The notes beneath the pieces are model-generated. The model did no database searches. It worked only from the letters and a program-made list of their open reading frames with translations, and had not been told where the DNA came from. Of a DNA stretch of 64,000 nt, positions 12,166-22,206 are shown in pieces. The stretch's first letter is position 1. Every line of letters starts with the position of its first letter. This stretch comes from Aurelia coerulea. Lineage: Eukaryota; Cnidaria; Scyphozoa; Semaeostomeae; Ulmaridae. The DNA lies in the NCBI GenBank assembly GCA_039566865.1, contig CM076958.1:1550001-1614000 (forward strand), read 5' to 3'. The position numbers were made by a program, and so were the translations under genes.

Positions 12166-12519
12166 AATGACAGCTCCCTTAATCCTCGCAGTTTTAGCAG
12201 ACTTTTTTAAACGATTTTATAAAGAACGTAACTAACATCGAAAGAAGCATTGATTTAACTGCGTAGCGCCAGTTTGGCATTTGTTGCCATGTGGTATGGT
12301 AACTCTTTCCTGTAAAAAGGTGGAACCTTAACCTGTGGTAACCTGAGGTAACTTGTTTACCAAAATAATCAATTTTCAGTTTAATAGTTGGCCTTCAAAA
12401 TATGAAAGTAGGAAAATAGATTTGTCCTACCATCTCATAACAAAATTATCTTGATTTTCGGTAGAAATATACGTTCAGGCATTTTCAGAAGCTGTTAAAA
12501 TGCTTTTATGGCTGGCTAA
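12166..12519. other. unassigned spacer
   Basis: Contains a short internal echo of GGTAACCTGAGGTAACTTG near 12320-12350. Nothing else is recognisable. Confidence 0.35.
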
Positions 12520-12530
12520 TAATAATGATA

Positions 12531-12571
<41 letters not shown>

Positions 12572-12600
12572 TAATAATAATAATAATAATATTACATTTA
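12520..12600. repeat. (AAT)n microsatellite
   Basis: About 25 AAT/ATA-type triplets with two GAT interruptions. It lies directly past the 3' end of the minus-strand LINE fragment, where CR1/L2-like LINEs commonly end in a simple repeat. Confidence 0.9.
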
Positions 12601-12953
12601 TTTAAAGTTGGCTAAAGGAATAGTTTATAAACTAATAAAGGCCAACTGGTGTTACCTATTTACAGTGTTCTCTTTTATCTACATATCATACAATTGCAAT
12701 TGGATCCCGTCCAATCTTTAATGCTGTTTTTAAATTGACTGTTGCTTTTTGCAGATTTTATTGTGTCAGCGAGTGTGTTCCAAAGTATGCTTCCTCTAAA
12801 TGACAAAGAATCATTCCCGTATCTCAGAGTCCTCGTATTTGGAAGTTGGACGAGATCCTTTACTCTAAGATTATAGTTTATGGGTTTACGTTTGAAGAGG
12901 TCCCATAAGGAGGAGGGATTGCCAGAGGTTGAGCATTTGTAGACCTCAAGCAT
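12601..12953 (-). pseudogene. LINE ORF2 C-terminal remnant
   Basis: The minus-strand frame ending at 12675 encodes LRVKDLVQLPNTRTLRYGN, DSLSFRGSILWNTL, then IKSAKSNSQFKNSIKDW and a Cys-rich end (NCNCMICR). This is the characteristic tail of CR1/L2-like LINE proteins in invertebrates. No reverse-transcriptase core is adjacent. Similar tails occur at 16098-16160 and 29129-29279. Confidence 0.75.
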
Positions 12954-13504
12954 TAGCTTTTGTAAGTTCTTGGCTTCCTTTGGAGGTTTAGCGGCAATGT
13001 ACGCTCACGTGTTTACAAAATGCTGTCGTGACTTTCTTTATCTGCTCCTGAAAATGGTGTTTACGCCAATAAGCCGAATGATAAAATTTACTATTGGGAT
13101 GGCATAATTGCTCATCTGGAAACTCAGATGTCTTTGCTTGTGTTTATCTTCTTTATATCTTCGTTGATGAGGGTGTGTCTCCACCCTTCCAATACATACA
13201 GATCAAATTGATGAGGGTTTTTAAAGACTTAGGACTTAAAGAGAGTCTTAGATAATCATCTCTTCAGAGTATGAAGCGTCCGATGATAGCGTCAGCGTGC
13301 TGATTCATTTTTTCGCTCCAAACTTTGAATTGAATTTTCCTATTGTGCATAGTACAACTTAAAGCCTTACCTTAACTCATTATGCAGTCCTAGATATCGC
13401 AACAACAACAATAACAACAACAGCAATTCTTAGATCTCTTTAACTGTATTGAAATGAATTGTTTGCTCAAAAAGGTTTGAACTTCCATCACCCTATCAAT
13501 TTTT
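12954..13504. other. unassigned spacer
   Basis: No gene. A short CAACAACAACAATAACAAC run lies at 13400-13425. Confidence 0.4.
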
Positions 13505-13742
13505 TATTACCTTATTTTAAGTAGAGTGGAAGGATTTCTAGCTGTTTCTAACTAATTTAGGCCTATTATGCATGCCGCTACCAGGCATGGAACCTTAGTT
13601 TAACGCCCCTTTCGAAGGACGGCGAAGTGAGTTGCTTGGTCAGGCATTTGAAAGGTCACCCATCGGGACTTGACCTCATACGACCAAGCTTAACTTCGAT
13701 AAACCAACGGAAAGCGCATAAGCCGCTCTGTCACTCACCCAA
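13505..13742 (+). mobile_element. SINE-like dispersed repeat, copy 1
   Basis: It shares CCTTATTTTAAGT, CTAATTTAGGCCTATTATGC, GAAGGACGGCGAAGTG and the end AAGCCGCTCTGTCACTCACC with copies near 30003, 39125 and 40446. On the complementary strand GAGTGGTCAAGAGCGGCTTA (copy 3) resembles a tRNA-Leu/Ser A box. GAGGTCAAAATCC resembles a degraded B box. The tRNA-derived-SINE interpretation is inference. Confidence 0.6.
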
Positions 13743-14083
13743 CATTAAGGAATGATAGTTTGAATTTGCGTGCATTTTGCTTTTATATGTTACCAGTTGC
13801 CAGTATGGTACTATTTGAACCCCCATTTTCCCCCTCAAACCCCAGCAGATCCCCGTTCACCGTCACTTTTCTATATACTCACGCGAGTAGGCACCTGAAA
13901 ATAATGATATATATATTTCTCCGCCTTGAAGTGGCACCTACCTCAACCACCGTCTAGTCTAAAAACCCATGGTTTGCACCCGGGTCCGGTTATTTTTTAA
14001 CTCACTTTAAATCACAGTGTCAACTCACTGCCCACTCTAAGTTTTGTTCCGAGAAAGACATGCTCTTTTCTGGTCATTATTAC

Positions 14084-14280
14084 CATGGGTAGTTAGACAC
14101 TGCTTGTGTGCTTCTATGGAGGAGCGCTGGATGATATGTATCTGCGGAGGAATTTTTTTGTAGTACTGCGGAGGAGATATCGAAAGAACGATCTGCAGTA
14201 CTAAACAATATTTCCTCCGCAGATACATATTATCCAGCGCTCCTCCGTAGAAGCACACCAGCAGTGTCTAACTACCCATG
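14084..14280. mobile_element. 197-bp near-perfect fold-back with 7-bp duplication
   Basis: The ends CATGGGTAGTTAGACACTG and CAGTGTCTAACTACCCATG are perfect inverted repeats. The arms continue through GAGGAGCGCTGGAT and TATCTGCGGAGGAA almost to the centre. The direct repeat TTATTAC flanks it (14077-14083, 14281-14287). The whole element can fold into one long hairpin. Confidence 0.85.
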
Positions 14281-14453
14281 TTATTACTATGAATAATGAA
14301 TGACTAAGCTTATGTGATTAGCTTGCATTTATGAGAACGTCGATGTTACGGTCCGGCTCTGGACATGTTTCGATTGGATCCGGGTCTGGTTGTTTTGATG
14401 ACTCAGTCCTGCTCATACTCAAACTTGTGTTCGAGGAAACTTATGTGTCCCCC

Positions 14454-14542
14454 CGTGCAGTAGGTTAATGCTCATGCGCCCTTCAGAGTTCCAACCAAAA
14501 ACGCTATTGCGCATGAGCATTAACCTACTGCACGGGGCGACA
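14454..14542. repeat. hairpin with 26-bp perfect arms
   Basis: The arms CGTGCAGTAGGTTAATGCTC... and ...GAGCATTAACCTACTGCACG enclose a loop of about 35 bp. It is likely another tiny fold-back element. No clear target duplication was found. Confidence 0.7.
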
Positions 14543-14851
14543 CATACGTTTCATCGAACAAACCGTATCTCATCTCCCCAACAAACACAGCATTCGTGTG
14601 TCATGACCCTGAATACTGAATAAGTTAGAGAATATCTTGTTTGATTAAATGACAATTTTGTTTATCTACTCTGAAATTAATGGTTTGTTCCGGTCGTGGG
14701 CGCTTCTATATCAAACCGAATCCGGTTGTTTTGATTTTCCCATAAAATCATACCGAGACAGAAACACAGCATTTGCATGTTACGACCATGAAAAGCGAAT
14801 AATGAATGCCATAGTGAATATCTCATATGATTAAATGAAATTTTCATGTTA

Positions 14852-14976
14852 CAGTAGGAACCCGCAAAATAGACACCACTTGTTTCAAAACAGCCTGTTT
14901 AGTTTTTGTACCATTTCTCAACGAAATCAGTCTGAGGTTTCTTAAAAAGTGGTTTCTGTTTTGTGAGTTCTTACTG
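14852..14976. mobile_element. 125-bp TA-flanked MITE
   Basis: The ends CAGTAGGAACCCGCAAAATA and TTTTGTGAGTTCTTACTG are imperfect inverted repeats flanked by TA (14850-14851, 14977-14978). The CAGTA...CCCGC start resembles the MITE at 4400-4764, so both may depend on the same pogo-like transposase. Confidence 0.65.
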
Positions 14977-15249
14977 TATACCGAGATGTTCAAGCTTTAT
15001 TCTGGTTCCGGTTCCGGGTCCGGTTCTGCATCCGAGTCCGGTTGTTTTTATTATTTCGTCGAAACCACACTGAAAGAAAAACACAGCACTCGCGTGTCAC
15101 TACCCTGAATAATGAATGCCCTGGAGAATAGCTCATATGATTAAATGACATTTAGATTAAGCTTGATAAACAGCCACTTTCGTTTGGCTTCAATCAGAAT
15201 AAGATTCGTTGCTGGACGTATGCTGCTTCACATTCAAATGATCACGATT

Positions 15250-15850
15250 GTTTTTGAGGTTTCCGTTCGCGCTGACTTTGCAGATTCGTTTTCTTGAAAG
15301 GTATTAATGATTTATTATTCTTCTCTTTCCTCGTATCTGTTTATTGAAGTTTCTTTAGTACGGAGTTTCTTTAATGCTGAAGGTTTCTTAAATCTTTAGC
15401 TTTGAGGGTTCCTTTTGCACTGACTTTGCAGATTCGTTTTCTTGAAAGGTATTAATGATTTATTATTCTTCTCTTTCCTCGTATCTGTTTATTGAAGTTT
15501 CTTTAGTACGGAGTTTCTTTAATGCTGAAGGTTTCTTAAATCTTTAGCTTTGAGGGTTCCTTTCGCGCTGACTTTGCAGATTCGTTTTCTTGAAAGGTAT
15601 TAATGATTTATTATTCTTCTCTTTCCTCGTATCTGTTTATTGAAGTTTCTTTAGTACGGAGTTTCTTTAATGCTGAAGGTTTCTTAAATCTTTAGCTTTG
15701 AGGGTTCCTTTTGCACTGACTTTGCAGATTCGTTTTATTGAAAGGTATTAATGATCTATTATTCTTCTCATTTCTCGTATCTGTTTATTGGAGAAATTAC
15801 GGAGTTTCTTTAATACTGAAGTATTCTTAAATCTTTATTTTTGAGTGTTG
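15250..15850. repeat. tandem array, period 148 bp, four units
   Basis: GACTTTGCAGATTCG begins at 15274, 15422, 15570 and 15718, so the period is exactly 148 bp. The first three units are nearly identical. The fourth has several substitutions and a small deletion near 15800. No frame stays open across units. Confidence 0.95.
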
Positions 15851-17277
15851 AAAGTTTCTTGATAGTTTCTTAGATTTTTCCTTAAATTACTGTTGCTTAC
15901 ATCGTCAAAAATGTCATTATGTGCACTGATAGTTTCGATGTTCAACGCTATACTCAGATTTCGCGCCAATAAGAGACTGTTATTTGAACTCACTAAAGGT
16001 ACGAACCACGTCCTTAGGAGTTGAGCCATTACTTACCTTGGAAATAAACTATTGCAGCTTTTACTGCAAGAAACAAAACAATCAAACAGCCTTCCTATCT
16101 TCAAAAAAACAAATTAGATGTTGGAATGGTGATAAATGCAACTCTATGATCTGCAAAGTATATATCCCGAAAGATGGATTTCCAACAGGATAGATCTTTG
16201 ATTTGTTTGGAGCCTGCAATTAATAGTTTTTATCCGGTAGTATCTTAGAAAGATAACGCGGGCCAGGGATTCAATCAGGTGCCAATGATTTAGTTTTCAA
16301 GACAATCTTCCCGATAATCTTTTATGATAAATCATAACTCGATATTTGTTTAACTAAACGATGAAACCGGTGTAAATTGCTTTTTTCATGGCTCCGCTTA
16401 TCAGAGTGCAAATCATTGATCTCTACGTGATAGAGTGGAAGTCACCTAGTCATCTGATCTTCACGGTCTTCCCTATCTGATATTCGTTGGCTCCGAATTC
16501 CTGTTATTGAAAGGGCCTCCTTCTCCAAATTTCGGTCGAAACGGTGATTTTGAAGTTTTTTTGATGGGCAATAGCACACAGATGTTTACCTGTTTTTTCG
16601 AAAATGAAAGCATCATTTTGAAGATAGATCTTTGTACTTCACAGAGGAAAATCCAAGCATTCATATCTCTTACGATTGCTTGGATATAAGTGGGTTTTTG
16701 ACGAGCATTTTTTGGTGGCTTGGGTGAAGCCACCAAGCAAACTGCAGAAAACATGGAGAACAATGGTCACGTGCGGTTTTATCAGATTTTTTTACAGTTT
16801 GGCGACGCATCCCCTTTAAAGGAAATGTAAGCATATAAAAGTGGCTCAAGCTACTTGCGGTCAAATTCTAGCCTATCATATCAAATATCAGTATTTCCTT
16901 TTGACGTTGATCAGTTATCAAAACATGGTTCGACGGGCGTCAAAGTCTATTGCCCTCGTACGATTATCTCTATTAATTGTTGGGGATACGAATAATCAAA
17001 GTTCAAAGCAACAGTCATCCCTCAAAAATGAAACCTGTGATCATGCGCAGAAAGCATGTTTGCTTTGCGGAAAGAATGTGGGCGGAGAATTCAACCCAAT
17101 CCAAACAAGGATTAGCAAAGAAACAAAGAGATTCTCGCGCATGGCAATAGGTTTCCAAGCTGTTGATCTGCTTTAAACTCTACCAGCATAACAAAAGGTT
17201 TAGACGAAAGGGGCAGTCCTCGGTATCCTCAACAATCAAAGGCTTATATATGTATGCTTTGATTCCCTTTAAAGTCA
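15851..17277. other. unassigned spacer with a tiny LINE tail
   Basis: No gene apart from the LINE tip at 16098-16160. A 111-codon frame at 16841-17176 has no recognisable domain. Several overlapping frames on both strands here argue against real coding. Confidence 0.4.
16098..16160 (+). pseudogene. LINE C-terminal tip
   Basis: It encodes IRCWNGDKCNSMICKVYIP, matching the W-x-G-x-x-CNCxIC terminal motif of the LINE tail at 12675-12953. Only the last 20 or so codons survive. Confidence 0.5.
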
Positions 17278-17286
17278 CAATGTTAC

Positions 17287-17549
17287 TAGCCTACGCGTAG
17301 ACTCATCATCCCAAAGGAGGAAAGGGTCTACGAAACAAAGAGCAAAGGCTTGCTACTGAGGTTTCTAAATTTCTGGAAACTTAATTTATGCAGCCTTTGT
17401 TTCAACCATAGAAATATTTCTATTTCTATGGTTTCAACGCGTTTCACACATCATTTGAAAAGGGGATTAGAATGATTAATTGGACGGCCTTTGCTCTTTG
17501 TTTCGTAGACCCTTTCCTCCTTTGGGATAATGGGTCTACGCGTAGGCTA
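17287..17549. mobile_element. 263-bp fold-back with perfect 9-bp duplication
   Basis: The ends TAGCCTACGCGTAGAC and GTCTACGCGTAGGCTA are inverted. The arms continue through CCAAAGGAGGAAAGGGTCTA and CGAAACAAAGAGCAAAGGC. CAATGTTAC flanks it at 17278-17286 and 17550-17558. There is no ORF. Confidence 0.85.
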
Positions 17550-17689
17550 CAATGTTACTTGGTTTTATCTGAAACTCCACAATGTCTGTACCAACCGTGT
17601 CAAAAATAGATATTCGTACCCTCAAAATTTGATACTCCATTTGGTGCACGGAGTATGGCTACTCTTTCTAGTTTAGCTGATGCAAATAT

Positions 17690-18720
17690 TTATTCTGCGG
17701 CCAATTATTGCCCTGATCTTTCAATACGATGATATGTTGATGATATTTTACGAGCATGATTATTGTCCATTCAAAGCTCTCTAGAGAAACTCGGTATTTC
17801 TGCTTTTCAGATGCTGATGCTTTAAACGGGCCCCAGTCTAGAAAGAGTCCCCTTGCTACAGCTTTCCATGCACACTGGGTGATCAACAGTTCTATGTGGA
17901 TGATCTTTTGCGAGCAGGATTATTGTTCCAATGAAGCCCTCTAGAGAAACTCAGTTTAACTGATGTTTGAAACTGGCGCCGGTATGGAAAGAATCCTCTT
18001 GCCTTAACTTCCCATACACACTGGGTTATCAATAATTTTATGTGGATGCTCTCTTGCGAGCATGATTATTGTTCAATTGAAGCTCTCTAGAGAAACTCAG
18101 TTTAACTGATGTTTGAAACTGGCGCCGGTGTAGAAAGAATCCTCTTGCCTTAGCTTCCCATACACACTGGGTTATCAATAATTTTATGTGGATGATCTCT
18201 TGCTAGCATGATTATTGTTCAATTGAAGCTCTCTAGAGAAACTCAGTTTAACTGATGTTTGAAACTGGCGCCGGTGTAGAAAGAATCCTCTTGCCTTAGC
18301 TTCCCATACACACTGGGTTATCAACAATTTTATGTGATTAAAGCTCTCTGGAGAAACTCAGTTTAACTTATGTTTGAAACTGGCCCCAGTTTAAAAGGAG
18401 TCCTTTTGCCACAGCTCAGCTTCCCATACACACTGGGTTATCAACAATTTTATGTGGATGATCTTCTACTAGTATGATTATTGCTCATTTAAAGATCTTT
18501 AGAGAAACTCAGTTCATCTGCTTTTCAGATGCTGATACTTGAAACTGGCCCCAGTATAGAGACAGTCTGTCAGCCTCAGCATCCCATACACACTCGGTTA
18601 TCAAAACTTTCATCTAGACGATCTCTTACATGTGTAATTATTTTAACGCTCTGCCTCTCGTACTGCCTTTCATGAGCTGGTATACTAAAATTGGCCCCCG
18701 GAGAGTCTGTTTGCTACAGG
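17690..18720 (+). repeat. degenerate tandem array, period 146 bp, with Tyr-Val-Asp-Asp-like codons per unit
   Basis: Units repeat GAGCATGATTATTG, CTCTCTAGAGAAACTCAG, GATGTTTGAAACTGGCGCCG and CCCATACACACTGGGTTATC. The phrase TATGTGGATGATCT or a variant starts at 17733, 17893, 18039, 18185 and 18451, with a His-Leu-Asp-Asp version at 18611. The 18331 unit has lost it by deletion. Reading that phrase gives (F)Y-V-D-D-L/I-L, the shape of a reverse-transcriptase catalytic box. Because 146 is not divisible by 3 and stops occur, the array is not coding now. Derivation from an RT fragment is inference. Confidence 0.65.
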
Positions 18721-18737
18721 GTCTTGCTCCTGATTAT

Positions 18738-19165
18738 GATTCTACCGTTGGAATTTTCTGAAATCTTCAATATTTTCAGAATTAGAGCGTTTTTCTTCTC
18801 TTTCAAGAATTCAAGAGAAATTTTCAAAAAGACTTAAAACCATCGTAATTCCTAAACAGTTTGACGTAACATGAAATAATTTCGAAGGAAACCATAGTTC
18901 ATAAATGCCTACAATATGGTGTCAAGCAAAAGTCTGTCACTCATCTGGTTTATGATTTAGAAATTTGATGACGTCACATCCTCAAATGAGTTGAAATGTA
19001 AGATACGCTGTAATTTCCAAAAATATTCAAAATTTCTGAAAAGTCCAACGGTAGATTTATAGATAAGTATCTAAAGTTTCTTTCAAGCCATTCAATCAGA
19101 AGAAATAGGTCATTGAATTTTACACCCACCTTTTTACGCCGAGATAAAGATTTGGAACCTATGCT
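18738..19165. repeat. AGCATAGG element, copy B (left arm missing)
   Basis: It starts internally at ATTCTACCGTTGGA, continues like copy A (for example GATGACGTCACATCCTCAAA), and ends at TTTGGAACCTATGCT. About 95 bp of the left terminus is missing. The preceding tandem array abuts the break. Confidence 0.75.
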
Positions 19166-19174
19166 TTATGACAC

Positions 19175-20150
19175 AGCATAGGAATCATTCGTCGTACATA
19201 GCCGATTGCTCGTGGCCCATGGTCGAAACGGCAAAAGCCTCATTTTCACGGACCAATCAGACGGCTAAAAAGCGAGGAAGACAAAAGAAACCCGTGAAGA
19301 TTTTCCTAAATTTTACCTACCTTCATAAAACGCAACCAGGACAAAAAACTGCTTGAGATTTCCCGAATTTTTTAAAGCAATCTACTCTCCAGATGTTTGG
19401 GAGAAAAAGTTTGGATGCCGGTTAAAATATCTCCAGGATTGGTGGAGTTATGGCCACAAACAAACCGACAAGGCACTGAACCTTGAACGATAGAGATTCT
19501 GGCCGGGAGACAATAGTAATAACAATAGTGATTGTTGTAAGAACGATCCGAAAACGCCACAATCTGTGTTTTCAATTGTTCTTGCTATTGTCTTTCGCTA
19601 AATTTTCTTTTATTGAAGATTCAATGCCCCTACGGTTTCTATGTGAATTGAAAAAGTCTACAAAGGCTTGTTCGCGCATTTCAAGTCATGTGGCAATACT
19701 CTAGGGAAGTTTCTGTATTGTACTACTTTTTATATTCATGGCAAAAGTTTGCTCGTTGCGAAATAACTTATAAAATTCAAAAGAGGTTTCATCAAGAGGC
19801 TTTATCACCTGACTTGAAGTGGCGTAAACAGGTCTCGACAAGCCTTCGCCGATTTTGTCTATTGGAGAGGCAATAACTCCGCCAATCCTGAAGATATTTC
19901 AACCGGCATCCAAACTTTTACTCCCAAACATCTGGAGCGTAGATTGCTTTAAAAAAATTCGGGAAATCTCAAGCAGTTTTTTGTCCTGCTTGCGCTTTAT
20001 GAAGGTAGGTAAAATTTAGGAAAATCTTCACGGGTTTCTTTTGTCTCCTTCGCTTTTTAGCCGTCTGATTGGTCCGTGAAAATGAGGCTTTGGCGGTTTC
20101 GACCATGGGCCACGAGCAATCGGCTATGTACGACGAATGATTCCTATGCT
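19175..20150. mobile_element. 976-bp long-TIR element with perfect 9-bp duplication
   Basis: The termini AGCATAGGAATCATTCGTCG and its exact complement begin arms of about 280 bp (19175-19455 and 19868-20150). The 9-bp direct repeat TTATGACAC lies at 19166-19174 and 20151-20159. The terminal AGCATAGG equals that of copies A-D, so these families may use one transposase. The roughly 410-bp centre has only short unrelated frames. Long arms and 9-bp duplications suit a Mutator-like origin, which is inference. Confidence 0.85.
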
Positions 20151-20237
20151 TTATGACACTGCCTTTTCAGTAAGCGTATTTGAAAATCAACCTCCTGGTG
20201 CATCCCGTACTTTCTGTGCTTTCAATATGATTTTGCA

Positions 20238-21262
20238 TGGATAATTTTTTAAGAGGGTAATTATTTTTCTCACTTAATTCTCTCAAGAGAACTATTCAAA
20301 AGCTGGTATTTTATCAATGCCATGTTTCTTTCGTACGACATTGATTGCATTTTGGAACTGACCCCAGAGAGTCGGATAGATACAGCTGATGTCATTCACC
20401 TTATTTTTAAAAAAGCAATTAACATTGACGATTTTTTCAAGAGGATAAAAATTTCTTGCTTAATTCTCTCAAGAGAACTATTCAAAAGCTGGTATTTTAT
20501 CAATGCCATGTTTCTTTCGTACGACATTGATTGCATTTTGGAACTGACCCCAGAGAGTCGGATAGATACAGCTGATGTCATTCACCTTATTTTTAAAAAA
20601 GCAATTAACATTGACGATTTTTTCAAGAGGATAATTATTTCTCACTTAATTCTCTCAAGAGAACTATTCAAAAGCTGGTATTTTATCAATGCCATGTTTC
20701 TTTCGTACGACATTGATTGCATTTTGGAACTGACCCCAGAGAGTCGGATAGATACAGCTGATGTCATTCACCTTATTTTTAAGAAAGCAATTAACATTGA
20801 CGATTCTTTCAAGAGGATAATTATTTCTCACTTAATTCTCTCAAGAGAACTATTAAAATGCTGGTATTTTATCAATGCCATGTTTCTTTCGTACGGCATT
20901 GATTGCATTTTGGAACTGACCCCAGAGAGTCGGATAGCTACAGCTAATGTCATTCACCTTATTTTTAAAAAAGCAATTAACATTGACGATTTTTTCAAGA
21001 GGATAATTATTTCTCACTTAATTCTCCCAAGAGAACTATTCAAATGCTGGTATTTTATCAATGCCATGTTTCTTTCGTACGGCATTGATTGCATTTTGGA
21101 ACTGACCCCAGAGAGTCGGATAGCTACAGCTAATGTCATTCACCTTATTTTTAAAAAAGCAATTAACATTGACGATTTTTTCAAGAGGATAATTATTTCT
21201 CACTTAATTCTCTCAAGAGAACTATTCAAATGCTGGTATTTTTTATCGATGCCATGTTTCTT
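20238..21262 (+). repeat. tandem array, 186-bp unit, five units plus partial ends
   Basis: ATGTTTCTTTCGTACGRC starts at 20322, 20508, 20694, 20880 and 21066. The spacing is exactly 186 bp, or 62 codons. Units differ by a few substitutions: the first three have GACATTG and GATACAGCTGAT, the last two GGCATTG and GCTACAGCTAAT. That pattern suggests amplification in blocks. The last copy has a 2-bp insertion at about 21240 that breaks the frame. Confidence 0.95.
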
Positions 21263-21299
21263 TCAAATAGCGCAATTCTGTTTTGTAAATACACGCTAG
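20322..21299 (+). CDS. 325-codon repetitive ORF across the 186-bp array (doubtful gene)
   Basis: One frame stays open through all units, giving a 62-residue repeat: MFLSYDIDCILELTPESR, then ADVIHLIFKKAINIDDFF, then a SHLILSRELFKSWYFINA block. There is no signal peptide, no splice context and no known domain by eye. The order INIDDFF, SRELFK, WYFINAMFLSY resembles a Bel/Pao-type RT stretch running from the YxDD box through L-L-GGF-L-KF-SN, but the key Gly-Gly and Tyr residues are altered. It most likely reflects satellite DNA grown from a coding scrap. It is listed because the open frame is long and exact. Confidence 0.3.
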   Translation: MFLSYDIDCILELTPESRIDTADVIHLIFKKAINIDDFFKRIKISCLILSRELFKSWYFINAMFLSYDIDCILELTPESRIDTADVIHLIFKKAINIDDFFKRIIISHLILSRELFKSWYFINAMFLSYDIDCILELTPESRIDTADVIHLIFKKAINIDDSFKRIIISHLILSRELLKCWYFINAMFLSYGIDCILELTPESRIATANVIHLIFKKAINIDDFFKRIIISHLILPRELFKCWYFINAMFLSYGIDCILELTPESRIATANVIHLIFKKAINIDDFFKRIIISHLILSRELFKCWYFLSMPCFFQIAQFCFVNTR

Positions 21300-22206
21300 T
21301 GATCATTCATCGCAGACAACATCGTTTAAACAGCTGTTCTGTTGTCTTCAACAAACATATTGCTGCAAATCTTATTCATTCCTGGAGCATATCAAACACC
21401 TGTTAATGTCCTCCACAAGGTCTGCGCAGCTACGCAGTTATCATTTACAGTTGTGCCTAGATATATCTAAATTCCTAGAGAGAAAGAAATTGTCTGATAC
21501 GTTGGATTACAGTACTCCAAATTTGGGCAGTGTGAGATCGATTTTGACAGTTATGGGACAGGTTATTCTTACCCTACAACTCAAAATTTTGCTGAAACAG
21601 TAATTCTGGGTTGTACGAGAGGAACCATTAGATATGTGCAAGAAATGTAACGAGTTAAAAGTTCCAACGCCCTGCGAAGGATTGACTTAAAGGTACAGGG
21701 AACGAGGGCGTTTTTTCTAGCTTCCAACAGACACTAGGTTTATACAAGATAATGATTTCATGTTAAGTTTCCCACGCCTCAAAAGGTATCAAAACGTTCC
21801 CTGCTGTAGAGAAATTTGTTTTCGTTATATCTTGCATCTGGCTGCTCTGCTTGACTAACACTCCCACAAGGATCCATCCTAGAGACATGTTTCTTTAAAA
21901 GTGGAATTTCAGATATAACTTGCGAGAACGCAGAATTACTCAACAAACTCTTGTTATGTTTATTAGCGGATATTTTCACCTGATCTATAACGTGAGACAG
22001 ACTCCAGCTTTGGACATGATACCAGACTAAAGAAGCCTGCACAGAGGAGTTTCGAGGCAGGGCAGAGGCCAGACTTTATTTTTTTTCAAATTTAGTTGAC
22101 AGAGCAATGTAGAGGTAATTTATAAATAAGACAAAGAAAAGCCTACATATGCTAGAATTTTCGAATGTGCACAATAGTGATAGAAGCTCTCAGACGAGCC
22201 TCTCTT
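21300..22206. other. unassigned spacer
   Basis: No recognisable gene on either strand. The 87-codon minus frame at 21779-22042 has no motif. Confidence 0.4.

Larger units (their letters stand above)
13975..15155. repeat. degenerate tandem array (3-4 units, roughly 280 bp) with insertions
   Basis: Units contain a TCCGG-rich phrase (GGGTCCGGTT, GAATCCGGTTGTTTT, GAGTCCGGTTGTTTT). They then have an ACAGAAACACAGCA-like stretch and GAATAATGAATG...CATATGATTAAATGA. Three younger palindromic sequences (14084-14280, 14454-14542, 14852-14976) interrupt the array. Confidence 0.6.

Noticed and set aside
15250..15850. CRISPR array
   Set aside because: The 148-bp units are contiguous without unique spacers, and the window is eukaryotic.
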